Shown here piece by piece: positions 1-9,177 of a stretch of 64,000 nucleotides of DNA. How positions within the stretch are numbered: position 1 is the stretch's first letter; each line of letters starts with the position of its first letter. A program made the translations under genes and the position numbers. Origin of the DNA: Tissierella praeacuta_A (GTDB taxonomy: Bacteria; Bacillota; Clostridia; Tissierellales; Tissierellaceae). Below the pieces are notes generated by a model, which worked only from the letters and a program-made list of their open reading frames with translations, made no database searches and was not told the origin of the DNA. The stretch covers positions 55,013 to 119,012 of the forward strand of contig NZ_JBEBOY010000008.1 in assembly GCF_040396155.1 (NCBI RefSeq), written 5' to 3'.

Positions 1-648
1 AAAAGATTGAAAGAACAGTATAATGAAATTGCTAAAGAGATTTGTAACAGAATTATTGAGGAAAAATGGTTAGAGAAGGCGGAAGACCCCTTCGATATGG
101 CTTGTAGATTGGCTATTGCAGGAAATATTATAGATTTTTCAGTTGGATTAAATCTAGAACCTTCAGATATTGTTAAATCCGTTGAGGATAGTATCAAACA
201 TGATATTTTTGGTACTGGATCAGCAGCTTTGAAAGAAGCAGTGAAAAAAGCAAATAATATTATGTATATTGCTGATAATTCTGGCGAAATCATATTTGAT
301 AAGTTTCTATTAGAGAGACTTCCAACTGAGAAAATTACTTATGTGGTGAAAGGGGGTCCAATAGTTAATGATGCTACTATGGATGATGCAATAAGTACAG
401 GTGTTGTAGATTTAGTAAAAGTCATTGACAATGGTCATTCTGCACAAGGAACGATTTTAAAAGATTGTTCAAGTACATTTAAGAGTGAATTTAGCAAGGC
501 AGACCTTGTTATAAGTAAAGGGCAAGCAAATTTTGAAACATTAAGTGATATTAAAGATAAGAATATATTTTATTTGTTGAGAGCGAAATGTAGTCCAGTT
601 GCTTCTGCCATAGGATGCCAGCGAATGGATTATGTTCTTACAAATTAA
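1..648 (+). CDS. DUF89/ARMT1-like domain protein, 5' end outside the window
   Basis: The reading frame is open to the left edge and the visible part (about 213 residues) is shorter than the usual ~280 residues of this family, so the start most likely lies upstream; the TTG at 7 is not convincing. The protein carries the DUF89 signature region: an ADNSGE(I/V)xFD segment near residue 90 of the visible part, a KGGPxxNDAT segment, and a C-terminal region with SKGQANFETL and a cysteine-containing RAKCxPVA. DUF89 proteins are metal-dependent phosphatases acting on phosphometabolites (damage-control phosphatases). The substrate cannot be told from sequence. The gene converges on the cyclase gene, with a large hairpin between them. 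Confidence 0.8.
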   Translation, partial: KRLKEQYNEIAKEICNRIIEEKWLEKAEDPFDMACRLAIAGNIIDFSVGLNLEPSDIVKSVEDSIKHDIFGTGSAALKEAVKKANNIMYIADNSGEIIFDKFLLERLPTEKITYVVKGGPIVNDATMDDAISTGVVDLVKVIDNGHSAQGTILKDCSSTFKSEFSKADLVISKGQANFETLSDIKDKNIFYLLRAKCSPVASAIGCQRMDYVLTN

Positions 649-823
649 TAGAATGAAGGTAGACAGGCTTTTAATTTAATAGGAAAATATTCTTTTTTAA
701 CAAAATTAAAAGAGCAGTATAAGTGGCAATATATTAAAACTCATAAACTAATAATGGTATAACAACAGATATTTAGATACCTAAAAGTATAGTTGTGGAT
801 TTTAATGTTTTCTGGGTTGGGTG

Positions 824-874
824 ATATTTTAATAGAATAAGGATAGCTTAGCTATCCTTATTCTATTAAAATAT
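824..874. terminator. Bidirectional terminator, 25-bp perfect inverted repeat
   Basis: Two 25-bp arms (824-848 and 850-874) are exact reverse complements around a single central base. The core is GGATAGCT/AGCTATCC and both outer parts are AT-rich, so either strand gives a hairpin followed by U-rich sequence. It sits between two convergent genes, so it probably ends both transcripts. Confidence 0.7.
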
Positions 875-898
875 AAACTTTTATAAGTTATAGGTAGT

Positions 899-1471
899 CT
901 ATATTTCAGCAATTACTCTGCAGGGCAGTCCACTTATATTTTCTATACTAATTGGAAATGTATATACTTTAAAACCTTTATCTTGGACATTACCTAAAAG
1001 CAGTCCTAAATTATTAAGGTTTTCAATTACAAAGATTCCATTATCGGCACAATGCTGATCTGTTTCAATATGAACATTAGGTCTTACAATACTAGCTGTA
1101 TCTATGCCTATAAGGCTAACTTTTTTAGAAATAAGTTTATTTATTAAGCTTTTTGATAGAACAGGATAATCTGTAAAATACCTCTCTGTTCCATAAGATT
1201 CTTCTTCAAGATAACCAGTATAGAATATAACAAAATCATTTTCTTTTATCTTATTTAAGTCTATGTCTGTAGTGTCAATCTCTTTATCTCTAATATTTCT
1301 AATGTCGAATAATCTGCCATTTCGAATAGTGTTTTCTAGAGAGAATTTTTTATCCATTACATCAAAATGGGTTCCAATATGTCCAATAATATCTCTCTTA
1401 GCTTTAAAAGACTTCTCTAAAAGTTCATTAAAGAATTCTTTTTCAATACTTATACTTAAATCAATTTTCAT
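899..1471 (-). CDS. Cyclase family protein (kynurenine formamidase-like)
   Basis: This 190-residue protein has the family's metal-binding signature HxGTHxD near residues 31-37 (HIGTHFD), followed by the usual alpha/beta scaffold. Members (Pfam Cyclase) are metal-dependent hydrolases such as kynurenine formamidase and isatin hydrolase; the substrate here is unknown and no tryptophan-catabolism genes are nearby. Its start overlaps the end of the MarR gene by 11 bp, so the two are translated from one message and the hydrolase probably belongs to the MarR regulon. Length is slightly short of the usual ~200-210 residues but no part looks missing. Confidence 0.8.
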   Translation of the reverse strand: MKIDLSISIEKEFFNELLEKSFKAKRDIIGHIGTHFDVMDKKFSLENTIRNGRLFDIRNIRDKEIDTTDIDLNKIKENDFVIFYTGYLEEESYGTERYFTDYPVLSKSLINKLISKKVSLIGIDTASIVRPNVHIETDQHCADNGIFVIENLNNLGLLLGNVQDKGFKVYTFPISIENISGLPCRVIAEI

Positions 1472-1931
1472 TTTTACCTATCTCCTCTATTTGCTCCTTA
1501 AAATGATTATTCATTTCTTTTAAAAAGCTGATAATTATTTCTATTTCATTATCATTAAATTTTTTGAATATATTCATATATTCTTTCTCAGATATATCAT
1601 GAAGTTTTCTATGAGCATGATATACTTCCCATCCCTTATCTGTAAGTTCAAAGAAAATCTCTTTTTTGTTATCTGATTTTTTATACTGTTTTATGAGACT
1701 TTCAGAAAGTAATTTCTTGGTTATTTTACTGATGGCACCCTTAGTCATATTTAATTCTTCTGAGATTTTAGTAACATTTGTATCTTGTAGATTACCAATA
1801 CAATCTATACAGTGTACTTGTGATAGACTATATTTTTTAAATATTCCACGATTATGCTCAGGAGCACCTAGATAATCTATGTTTTCTGTTAAACTTTTGA
1901 AATTTAATAATAATTGATCCAAATAGTTCAA
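1461..1931 (-). CDS. MarR-family transcriptional regulator
   Basis: This is a 156-residue winged-helix protein. The core HTH lies around residues 50-75 (TKISEELNMTKGAISKITKKL), followed by the wing (KKEIFFELTDKGWEVY), and the N- and C-terminal helices form the usual MarR dimer interface. A good ribosome site (AGGAGG, read on the minus strand) precedes the ATG. It is first in a two-gene operon with the cyclase-family hydrolase. An inverted repeat overlaps its own promoter, so autorepression released by a small ligand, perhaps the hydrolase substrate, is likely. There is no direct evidence for the ligand. Confidence 0.88.
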   Translation of the reverse strand: MNYLDQLLLNFKSLTENIDYLGAPEHNRGIFKKYSLSQVHCIDCIGNLQDTNVTKISEELNMTKGAISKITKKLLSESLIKQYKKSDNKKEIFFELTDKGWEVYHAHRKLHDISEKEYMNIFKKFNDNEIEIIISFLKEMNNHFKEQIEEIGKNEN

Positions 1932-1958
1932 GGTAGGACCTCCTTATATTATTTCCTA

Positions 1959-1998
1959 GGATACAATATATAATATAATATTATTGTTTCCGTGTCAA
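1959..1998 (-). promoter_or_regulatory. marR promoter with overlapping operator
   Basis: On the minus strand a TTGACA box (1993-1998) is 17 bp from a TATTAT box (1970-1975). The promoter is straddled by an inverted repeat, GGATACAATA at 1959-1968 and TATTGTTTCC at 1982-1991 (one mismatch), which is the expected size and place for a MarR operator. The assignment rests on position and symmetry only. Confidence 0.6.
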
Positions 1999-2176
1999 CT
2001 ATATTTTGAAATTGATTTTGGGATTAAGAAAGCTGGATAGATTTATGAATATTAATTAAGATTAAAATATATTATTATGAATATTAGAATGATTATAGTA
2101 GAAAGATAAATGAAAAGTATATACAAGAAAGTATCAATGAATTTGCTAAGAGATTAATATTATTCATTAGATATAT

Positions 2177-2220
2177 AGATAAACAAGTTCAAATTTAAAT
2201 ATATTTAATTAAACTTATCT
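2177..2220. repeat. Short derivative of a MITE-like element
   Basis: The first 30 bp (2177-2206) are identical to 13836-13865 and the segment 2192-2215 is identical to 13895-13918. The ends are AGATAA and TTATCT. It looks like an internally deleted form of the ~100 bp element at 13.8 kb; the deletion can be explained by recombination between the two internal copies of AATTTAAATATATTT present in the longer element. The rest of the 413-base gap 1932-2344 shows only the marR promoter and no gene. Confidence 0.6.
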
Positions 2221-2344
2221 ATAGTTGAGATCCATTAGCTATAGAAATGCATTTAAACGCTCTAAAAGAATAAATATTAGGTTAAAAAGAAACTATTAAA
2301 CTTACTTTAAAAAAGAATTCCCCGCATTTGTAGGCAGGGATAGT

Positions 2345-2929
2345 TCAAGCTTTTATAATATTTATGAAAGACTCAATCATACGCTGTCCATATTGAACAA
2401 GTGAATAACGTCCTTGATTTAAGCACCAGTCGTATGTAAGCCCCCGTTCAACAATAGCATACCATTCTGTTAATTCTAAATAAGAAAGAGAAGTTTTAAT
2501 TTCACCATTATCTATACCTTCCTTCATGATTGATGAAATTATTTTATAATATTCTCGTTCTGGATTAATAATATGACGTGTACCTTGTGTCATAACTTGT
2601 AGTCCATATAAGGTAGCTAAAAGCGGTCTATATGGAGAATCTTCTAGATTTTTCATTACAAATAAATTAAATTCTAATAATTTATCTAATGCTTTTAAAT
2701 TTGGGTCGACTGTATTGAACCAATCTACATAATCAGCATCAAAATAATAGGCAATGCAGAATAATACCTCTTCTTTACCGTGAAAATGATGATAAAATGC
2801 ACCTCGAGAGGTCTGGGAAGTTTTGATGATTTGATTAACAGTAGTATGTTTATATCCTTGCTCTAAAAACAATTTCCAAGCTGCATCTATAATTCTTTCT
2901 TTTACACTAGGTTTCGGGTTAATTTCCAT
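2345..2929 (-). CDS. TetR/AcrR-family transcriptional regulator
   Basis: This 194-residue protein has an N-terminal TetR HTH at about residues 10-57 (ERIIDAAWKLFLEQGYKHTTVNQIIKTSQTS..., quoted in part, then FYHHFHGKEEVL) and a variable helical ligand-binding domain. It is transcribed away from the M14-peptidase operon, and the 263-base gap holds a promoter for each direction plus palindromes suitable as operators. Regulation of itself and of the peptidase/transport operon is therefore likely, but the effector is unknown. Confidence 0.85.
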   Translation of the reverse strand: MEINPKPSVKERIIDAAWKLFLEQGYKHTTVNQIIKTSQTSRGAFYHHFHGKEEVLFCIAYYFDADYVDWFNTVDPNLKALDKLLEFNLFVMKNLEDSPYRPLLATLYGLQVMTQGTRHIINPEREYYKIISSIMKEGIDNGEIKTSLSYLELTEWYAIVERGLTYDWCLNQGRYSLVQYGQRMIESFINIIKA

Positions 2930-2959
2930 ATTTTCATACCCCTCTAATTACAAAAATTG

Positions 2960-3009
2960 GTTTCGAAACAAATAATATCATATAAGTCAGATTTTTGCAA
3001 CGATTGCAA
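2960..3009 (-). promoter_or_regulatory. tetR promoter and candidate operators
   Basis: On the minus strand TTGCAA (2995-3000) is 17 bp from TATTAT (2972-2977). The palindrome GTTTCGAAAC (2960-2969) lies just downstream of the -10 box, and a second symmetric site, TTGCAA-CGA-TTGCAA (2995-3009), covers the -35 box. These are plausible sites for TetR autoregulation. Confidence 0.5.
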
Positions 3010-3048
3010 ATTAGAGTTAAATTCAAGTATCTATTGATATAGGTGAAC

Positions 3049-3077
3049 TTGACATAAATAAAAAACATAACTATAAT
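3049..3077 (+). promoter_or_regulatory. Consensus sigma-A promoter for the M14/DUF969/DUF979 operon
   Basis: TTGACA at 3049-3054 and TATAAT at 3072-3077 are separated by 17 bp, an exact consensus. Transcription would start near 3084, leaving a ~110-base leader before the peptidase start codon. An imperfect symmetric stretch lies just after the start point (about 3086-3105) and could bind the divergent TetR protein. Confidence 0.75.
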
Positions 3078-3192
3078 ATTAAGAAACGTAATACGGAACG
3101 CAGTACTATATATTTTTAAGTATTGCAATAAATAAAATAGATTTAATTTTTACAATCTTTTTATAATTTAAAATCTTTGGGGGTATTCTATA

Positions 3193-6100
3193 ATGAATAA
3201 AATTTTGTTAACAGAAAATTTAAGCTGGGAACAAAAGAAAAATGCTATTGAAATGAGCTTGATAAATGGGTTTTACTCTACTTCAGCAAAGTTTCCAGTT
3301 ACATCAAATGAAGATGGAATCAAGATTCCAAACAAATTATCGGATTTACAAAAAAAATATACTCAAGTATCTGAAAAATGGCCGGATGACTACGTTTCAG
3401 CTAGCAAAAAAGCAAAACCAATTTTAGAATTTGATTGGAGAAAAAAGAAAGGATTAGAAGCCTTATTTTCTAAGGGAATGATTTTAGAAGACCAAAACTT
3501 TGATCAATTGTCAGATAAGTTGAATTTTAAAATATCTATTCCAGAGGAATGCAGCCTTTCTATTTTAATATCTGCATGTAATTTTGCTTTTCGATTTGGA
3601 ATGGAAACTACTGCTTATGAAGGTCCAATTATTGTACAGGAAAATTGGAATGGAAATTTATTGGTTTTTGAAGAAGATAGTGAATGTGGAATGGAATTCA
3701 TAGAAAAAGAAGGAAGAAAAATTTTCCGAATATATGGGCAAGGGGAAGAGCTTGAAAGATTTTCTGCTTATATATGTGAATCTTTTCCTTTATTGCCTAA
3801 GGGCAGGACTTGGATAGATCAGCTTCAGGATATGACAGATAGTTTTGTGATGAAAAATTTAGATGGTCAATTATCATATTTAAAGGCATATGAAAAAGAA
3901 TTAGAAGGTAATGTTAATGCCTATATGTCACCAAATATTCAAGATATATTAGATGAAATTGAACCAATTTTTCCCAATGTGCAATTTAAAAATCATAAAG
4001 CAGTAAAAAAAATATATGAAAAAACCTATGATATTCCATGGGAAGTAGATGTTTATAAAAGTGTTTTAAAAGAAAAAATTTATCATAAATTAAAACCAGG
4101 AGATAATGTTGAAATTTATGGTGCCCTTAGTGAAGAAATAGATGTCAGAAACCATTTAATGGAGGAAATAAAAAAAGAACTTGGAAAGAGACAAATTAAA
4201 TTAGATGAGATGCAAATAATATGTGCATATAAACAAGGGTTTTCATGGATAGAAGAAATAATACTTCCACAATTAGAAGGTAAAAAAATACAAAAAATTG
4301 AGATTGCTTTTAAATCATTTCTTCCACAAGGAGAAACAAAGTGGTTAGATGAAGATGGGGCTACTCCGTCCTATCATAATGTAGGAGCAGATAATCCTAA
4401 CAAATGGTTTGATATTCCAATTCGCTATTTACAGGAATTATATCCAATTGATGATATAATTGCAGAAAAACTTGAAATTAATAGAGATATGATTAATTTT
4501 GTGCAATATAAGGGAGAACAGGATATAACTTATGAAGTGAAAGTTTTCGATGCTAATTGTGATACAGTATTTACTTCAAGCTATAAAGCCATATGTTCAG
4601 AAAGACCTTATTTAGATAATTATCCGGAGATGGGAAAGGTGCATCCTTCAACAGGATATATAAAGGTTGTTGTAAATGGAATTGAAGTTCTTAAGGAAGG
4701 GATATCAACAGATGTTGAAAATATTTGGGATATATATCAGAGTGAAGTATTGCCAGATTGTAAGAAATTCATTGAAATGAAAACAAAAGGCAATATTAGT
4801 ATAGATACACAACCGTTTTTTTCTCAATTATGCTTAGAAGTAAATGCAAGTGAGCCAGATTATCCTTTATCTTGCAGAGAGGATTTGATTTCTTCACTTG
4901 ATTCTCTACATGAAGATATGTATTTTGTAGGAACAGATTATTTCAAAAATTACGGTATGCAAAATGCAGGTGTTTTACTAGATGCACCAGGACTTATTTT
5001 ACCAATTATAAAGAAAAGTGCAGGTAAACCTACGTTTAAAGTAACTTTATATGATCAGTTAGAAAGAGTTCCTTGTATAAAGTCAGATAATAAGGACATA
5101 AAATGTCAGCTTAAAAGGGAAGAGGTAGAGCTGTACATGCAGAAATTAAGTTATAAGGATGGTAAAATTACTGCATTTTTGAATACAAATATTAAAGAAG
5201 AAAAGCTAGTTGAAAGTTATATATATCTTTTAGAAGAAAAATTGATTAAAGCAAGTAAAGGATTTAGTGGTATAGATATTTTGAAAATAAACACGGAAAA
5301 AAATTGCTATACTTCTTCAGTTATAGAGCAAAAACAACCAGAAAAGAATTTAAGCATTTTGGATATCGACTTAATGGAAGATACTTTAATAGGATATGAA
5401 CAGTATTTATGTATTATGGAACAATTAAAGCGTGTACCTGGAATTAAAGTATATCCCATAGCTACATCTTATTTAGGAAGAGATATTTATGTAATTGAGA
5501 TCCTTCCAAAAGAAGAAGGATATATTTCTAGAACAAAACGTATTACAAATTTTCCTTCTGAAATTATTAATTCTAGACATCATGCAAATGAAGTATCCAG
5601 TACAAATGCAGCTTTTATACTTTTAAAGAAATTATTAACGGAAGAGAGATATAAGTCCCTTCCAGATAAAATGAATCTTTTTATTGTACCAATGGAGAAT
5701 GTTGATGGAACGGATATACACTATAAGCTTCAAAGAGATAATCCAAACTGGAAATTACATGTTGCTAGATTCAATGCAATAGGTAAAGAATTTTACCATG
5801 AACATTTTAAGCCAGATACAATTCATACTGAAGCTATAGGCCTTACAAGACTATGGGAGAAATGTTTGCCAGATATAATCGTCGATAATCATGGAGTTCC
5901 AAGTCATGAATGGGAGCAGCAATTTTCTGGATATACTTCTCCTTCTTATAAAGGATTTTGGCTGCCTCGCTCTTTATTATATGGATATTTCTGGACAGTA
6001 AAAAATGATGAATATAAGGGTAATTATTTAGTAAATAAAAAGATGGAAGAAGTAATTGCAGATGCAATTGCAGAAGATGATGAAATTACAATGTGGAATA

Positions 6101-6453
6101 AAGAATGGATTTCAAAGTTTGAGAAATATGCTCATGGTTGGATGCCAAAATTATTTCCAGCTGATTATTATAATGATATGATTAATTATTGGATATCATT
6201 TGAATTTGATCCTTCACACAGATATCCATCAATACGTTTCCCTTGGATAACAACTTCATCTTATACAAGTGAGGTTGCAGATGAGACAGCTCAAGGAGAA
6301 TATTTAAAACTTTGTGCAAAGGCACATGTAACCCATGATGAAGCAGTGATTAAAATGCTTATGAACTGTACCTGTTTATTTGAGAGTAAATGCGAGATAA
6401 CAGAAAACAAGGTTTCAATAAGCTATATTAGGCATAGACCAATAATTGTATAA
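3193..6453 (+). CDS. M14-family (zinc carboxypeptidase-like) metallopeptidase, very large
   Basis: This 1086-residue protein has an M14 domain near its C-terminus: the zinc motif HxxE is H797-A-N-E800, the third ligand is probably H900 (DNHG context), and a candidate catalytic glutamate is E1027 (TSEVADET). No signal peptide or membrane segment is visible, so it is probably cytoplasmic. The ~770 residues before the catalytic domain are unlike an ordinary carboxypeptidase and I do not recognise a domain there. A GGGGG ribosome site precedes the ATG. It is the first gene of an operon with a DUF969/DUF979 membrane pair, an M29-like peptidase and pyroglutamyl peptidase, so it probably degrades imported peptides. 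The exact substrate is unknown. Confidence 0.8.
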   Translation: MNKILLTENLSWEQKKNAIEMSLINGFYSTSAKFPVTSNEDGIKIPNKLSDLQKKYTQVSEKWPDDYVSASKKAKPILEFDWRKKKGLEALFSKGMILEDQNFDQLSDKLNFKISIPEECSLSILISACNFAFRFGMETTAYEGPIIVQENWNGNLLVFEEDSECGMEFIEKEGRKIFRIYGQGEELERFSAYICESFPLLPKGRTWIDQLQDMTDSFVMKNLDGQLSYLKAYEKELEGNVNAYMSPNIQDILDEIEPIFPNVQFKNHKAVKKIYEKTYDIPWEVDVYKSVLKEKIYHKLKPGDNVEIYGALSEEIDVRNHLMEEIKKELGKRQIKLDEMQIICAYKQGFSWIEEIILPQLEGKKIQKIEIAFKSFLPQGETKWLDEDGATPSYHNVGADNPNKWFDIPIRYLQELYPIDDIIAEKLEINRDMINFVQYKGEQDITYEVKVFDANCDTVFTSSYKAICSERPYLDNYPEMGKVHPSTGYIKVVVNGIEVLKEGISTDVENIWDIYQSEVLPDCKKFIEMKTKGNISIDTQPFFSQLCLEVNASEPDYPLSCREDLISSLDSLHEDMYFVGTDYFKNYGMQNAGVLLDAPGLILPIIKKSAGKPTFKVTLYDQLERVPCIKSDNKDIKCQLKREEVELYMQKLSYKDGKITAFLNTNIKEEKLVESYIYLLEEKLIKASKGFSGIDILKINTEKNCYTSSVIEQKQPEKNLSILDIDLMEDTLIGYEQYLCIMEQLKRVPGIKVYPIATSYLGRDIYVIEILPKEEGYISRTKRITNFPSEIINSRHHANEVSSTNAAFILLKKLLTEERYKSLPDKMNLFIVPMENVDGTDIHYKLQRDNPNWKLHVARFNAIGKEFYHEHFKPDTIHTEAIGLTRLWEKCLPDIIVDNHGVPSHEWEQQFSGYTSPSYKGFWLPRSLLYGYFWTVKNDEYKGNYLVNKKMEEVIADAIAEDDEITMWNKEWISKFEKYAHGWMPKLFPADYYNDMINYWISFEFDPSHRYPSIRFPWITTSSYTSEVADETAQGEYLKLCAKAHVTHDEAVIKMLMNCTCLFESKCEITENKVSISYIRHRPIIV

Positions 6454-6497
6454 TATAGCTTGAAATAAATAATTATTTATAAAGGAGATGAAGAAGT

Positions 6498-7175
6498 ATG
6501 GAGCTAATTAAATTATTAGGAATCCTTATTGTCATCGTTGGATTTGCACTTAAGAAAGATTCCATTTTAATTATCCTATGTGCTGCAATAGTGACAGCAT
6601 TTGTAGGAAATCTTGGAGTTGTAGGACTGCTTGAAACTCTTGGGAATTCCTTTGTTTCTAATCGAAGTATGGCGATATTTATATTAATCATGCTTGTAAC
6701 GGGAACCCTAGAAAGAAATGGATTAAAAGAAGCAGCTGCAAAACTTATTGGTAAGGTAAAGGGAGCATCTCCAGGTAAGGTTATTGGTATTTATGGCATT
6801 ATGAGAGGTATCTTTGCTGCATTTAATGTAAGTTTTGGTGGAGTTGCAGGATTTGTAAGACCTATTATTATGCCTATGGCAACAGGTTCAGTAGAAGCTT
6901 CAGGTAGAAGCATAGATGAAAGGCATTTAGAAGAAATAAAGGGAATGGCTTCAGGAATGGAAAACATTGCATGGTTTTTCTGTCAAGTATTATTTGTAGG
7001 CGGAGCAGGCGGTCTTTTAGTTCAATCAACTTTAGCTTCACTTGGTTATAATGTAGAATTAATTGATTTAGTTAAGGTAGAAATTCCAGTAGCTATTGTT
7101 GCTGTTTTAGTAGCAATTGTTTACTATTATTTAAAAGATAAGAAACTTTATAAAAAATATTATGATGAAAAGTAG
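6498..7175 (+). CDS. DUF969 membrane protein (putative transporter subunit)
   Basis: This 225-residue protein is almost entirely hydrophobic, with about five or six membrane segments and the conserved central loop of the DUF969 family (ASPGKVIGIYGIMRGIFAAF, then FGGVAGFVRP). A strong ribosome site (AAAGGAGATG) precedes the ATG. DUF969 genes are regularly found beside DUF979 and pcp in Firmicutes, and together the pair is thought to be a two-part transporter; no activity is established that I can name with certainty. Here the gene lies 44 bases after the M14 peptidase and 15 bases before the DUF979 gene, in one operon. Import of a peptide, pyroglutamyl compound or related amino acid is an inference from the neighbours. 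Confidence 0.85.
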   Translation: MELIKLLGILIVIVGFALKKDSILIILCAAIVTAFVGNLGVVGLLETLGNSFVSNRSMAIFILIMLVTGTLERNGLKEAAAKLIGKVKGASPGKVIGIYGIMRGIFAAFNVSFGGVAGFVRPIIMPMATGSVEASGRSIDERHLEEIKGMASGMENIAWFFCQVLFVGGAGGLLVQSTLASLGYNVELIDLVKVEIPVAIVAVLVAIVYYYLKDKKLYKKYYDEK

Positions 7176-7190
7176 AAAGGAGGGAATAGT

Positions 7191-8135
7191 ATGACATTTT
7201 TTATGGACAAAGAAGTATTGTTAGGAGCTAAACTTTTAGAAGTTATTTATATTGTTATTGGTTTAATTACACTTTATACAGGAATTAAAAATGCAATGGA
7301 TGAAAAAAATCCTTGTAGAATGGGAACAGCTATTTTTTGGTGTTCATTAGGTATTGTACTGGCATTTGGAAGATGGATACCAGCAATTGTTAATGGAATA
7401 TTAATTATCATTATGACAATTCCATCAATCTTGCATAAAGTTAAAATCGGACATCAAAATACTCCTACTTATGAAGAAGCAAAAGTTGCTTTTGATAAAA
7501 TTGGAATGAAAATATTTATTCCTGCATTGGCAATTGGTATATTTGCAATTATCTTTGCTATCTTTACAACTATGGGTGCATTAGTTGGTGTAGGAGTTGG
7601 AATCCTTGTATCTATTGTATTGTTGATGATTTTCTCTCCAAGTAATAAGCCAAAAGTTTTTTTAATGGATTCAGAACGTTTATTATCTACTGTTGGACCT
7701 CTTAGTATGTTACCAATGCTTTTAGCTAGTCTTGGTGCAATATTTACTGCAGCAGGAGTTGGGGATGTAATTGCTCTTTTAGTTGGAAATATTATTCCAA
7801 AGGGAAATGTTAATATTGGTATTATTGTATACGCACTTGGTATGATGTTATTTACTATGATCATGGGAAATGCTTTTGCAGCTATTACTGTTATGACTGT
7901 AGGAATTGGTGCTCCTTTTGTATTAGCATATGGGGCTAATCCAGTTGTAGTAGGTATGATTGCACTTACAGCAGGATATTGTGGAACATTATGTACACCT
8001 ATGGCGGCAAACTTTAATATCGTTCCAGTCGCAATGCTTGATATGAAGGATAGAATGGGAGTTATTAAAAATCAGATAATACCGGCATTAATTATGATTG
8101 CTTTTCAAATTGTATATATGATTATATTAAAATAA
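7191..8135 (+). CDS. DUF979 membrane protein (putative transporter subunit)
   Basis: This 314-residue protein has about eight or nine membrane segments and the glycine-rich features of the DUF979 family (for example GVGVGILVSIVLLM, MGNAFAAITVMTVGIGAPFV in part, and GYCGTLCTPMAANFN near the C-terminus). The ribosome site AAAGGAGGG is strong. The spacing to the DUF969 gene suggests stoichiometric production of two partner subunits. The layout of repeated hydrophobic blocks with a conserved GYCGTLxTPMAANFN segment resembles secondary carriers rather than an ABC permease, and no ATPase is encoded in the operon. The substrate is inferred from the flanking peptidases only. Confidence 0.85.
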   Translation: MTFFMDKEVLLGAKLLEVIYIVIGLITLYTGIKNAMDEKNPCRMGTAIFWCSLGIVLAFGRWIPAIVNGILIIIMTIPSILHKVKIGHQNTPTYEEAKVAFDKIGMKIFIPALAIGIFAIIFAIFTTMGALVGVGVGILVSIVLLMIFSPSNKPKVFLMDSERLLSTVGPLSMLPMLLASLGAIFTAAGVGDVIALLVGNIIPKGNVNIGIIVYALGMMLFTMIMGNAFAAITVMTVGIGAPFVLAYGANPVVVGMIALTAGYCGTLCTPMAANFNIVPVAMLDMKDRMGVIKNQIIPALIMIAFQIVYMIILK

Positions 8136-8159
8136 GAAGAATATGGATAGAGGGGTAGT

Positions 8160-9158
8160 ATGAGGAATTACTTAGAGCGTTTGGAGCATGGAGCCCAGAT
8201 TATAATACATGATTGGATGAAGATTAAAAGGCGAGATAGGTTATTGATTGTTACTAGCGAAAAATACATGCTAGAGTCTTCTATACTCAAAAAAATATGT
8301 CTAGAGAAAAAAGCTTTTGTAGATATAATGATTGTGGAAAAAGCAGGAATAAAAGTTGGTATATTTTTTGATGAAAATGAAAGGGTATTCGATGACTATA
8401 CTGCTATTATCGGCGCTACAGACTACTCATTAGTCACAACACGTGCAGTTAAAAGAGCAATTGAAAAGGGAAGTAAGTTTCTCTCGCTACCTCTTTTTGT
8501 AAGAAATCAGAAGTCCATGTTATCCTATGATTTTATAAGGATGGATACTAAGAAAAGCAAGATGATGGCAAAGGTAATTATGAAATATATTCATAATTCA
8601 TCTATGCTTCAAATAATAACTAAAATTGGGACTAATCTTAAGGTATATAAGCAAAATCGCACACCGGGATTTTTCAATGGTGTAGTCAAAGATGGAAAAG
8701 GGTATTCATCAGCAAGCTTTGAAGTTTATATACCTATAGTTGAAACTAAGACTGAAGGAACAATGATAGTGGATGGTTCTCTTGGTTATATTGGACGGCC
8801 TAAGGAACCAATAAAGATAACAATTTCCCAAGGACGGATTAAGGAAATTCAAAAAAATTTAAGTGGCAATGTACTGAAAAAATATCTTGAAGAATATGAA
8901 GATGAACATATGTATGTTGCCTCAGAGCTTGGTATAGGATTAAATTCTTATGCTAAATGTGAGGGGAATTGTTATATAGAAGATGAATCTTCCTATGGAA
9001 CATTTCATATAGGCTTTGGAAGGAATATAGGACTTGGAGGAATCCATGAGGCAAGTGGCCATTTTGATTTGGTCAGTTTAAAACCTGATATTTATGCTGA
9101 CAATAGAAAAATTATGCAACAGGGAAGAATTATAGTACCGGAACCACAAATATATTGA
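8160..9158 (+). CDS. M29-like (aminopeptidase T-type) metallopeptidase
   Basis: This 332-residue protein resembles M29 aminopeptidases in its C-terminal half: ASELGIGLN (E256), then a block EDESSYGTFHIGFGRN (H283) and an HFDLV segment (H301, D303) that match the positions of metal ligands in that family. The protein is shorter than classical AmpS/AmpT (~410 residues), mainly in its N-terminal part, so it belongs to the short leucyl-aminopeptidase-like group. It has no signal peptide and is probably cytoplasmic. It lies between the DUF979 and pcp genes and is probably co-transcribed, which suggests that it trims peptides delivered by the membrane pair. Whether it is active cannot be judged without a structure-based alignment. 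Confidence 0.7.
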   Translation: MRNYLERLEHGAQIIIHDWMKIKRRDRLLIVTSEKYMLESSILKKICLEKKAFVDIMIVEKAGIKVGIFFDENERVFDDYTAIIGATDYSLVTTRAVKRAIEKGSKFLSLPLFVRNQKSMLSYDFIRMDTKKSKMMAKVIMKYIHNSSMLQIITKIGTNLKVYKQNRTPGFFNGVVKDGKGYSSASFEVYIPIVETKTEGTMIVDGSLGYIGRPKEPIKITISQGRIKEIQKNLSGNVLKKYLEEYEDEHMYVASELGIGLNSYAKCEGNCYIEDESSYGTFHIGFGRNIGLGGIHEASGHFDLVSLKPDIYADNRKIMQQGRIIVPEPQIY

Positions 9159-9177
9159 TTTAAGGGAGGCAAATTGT

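Noticed and set aside
649..823. Additional gene between the DUF89 gene and the hairpin
   Set aside because: No frame with a ribosome site or a length above about 25 codons is present.
7469..7864. 131-residue frame antisense to the DUF979 gene
   Set aside because: It lies inside a well-supported gene, is low-complexity and has no ribosome site.
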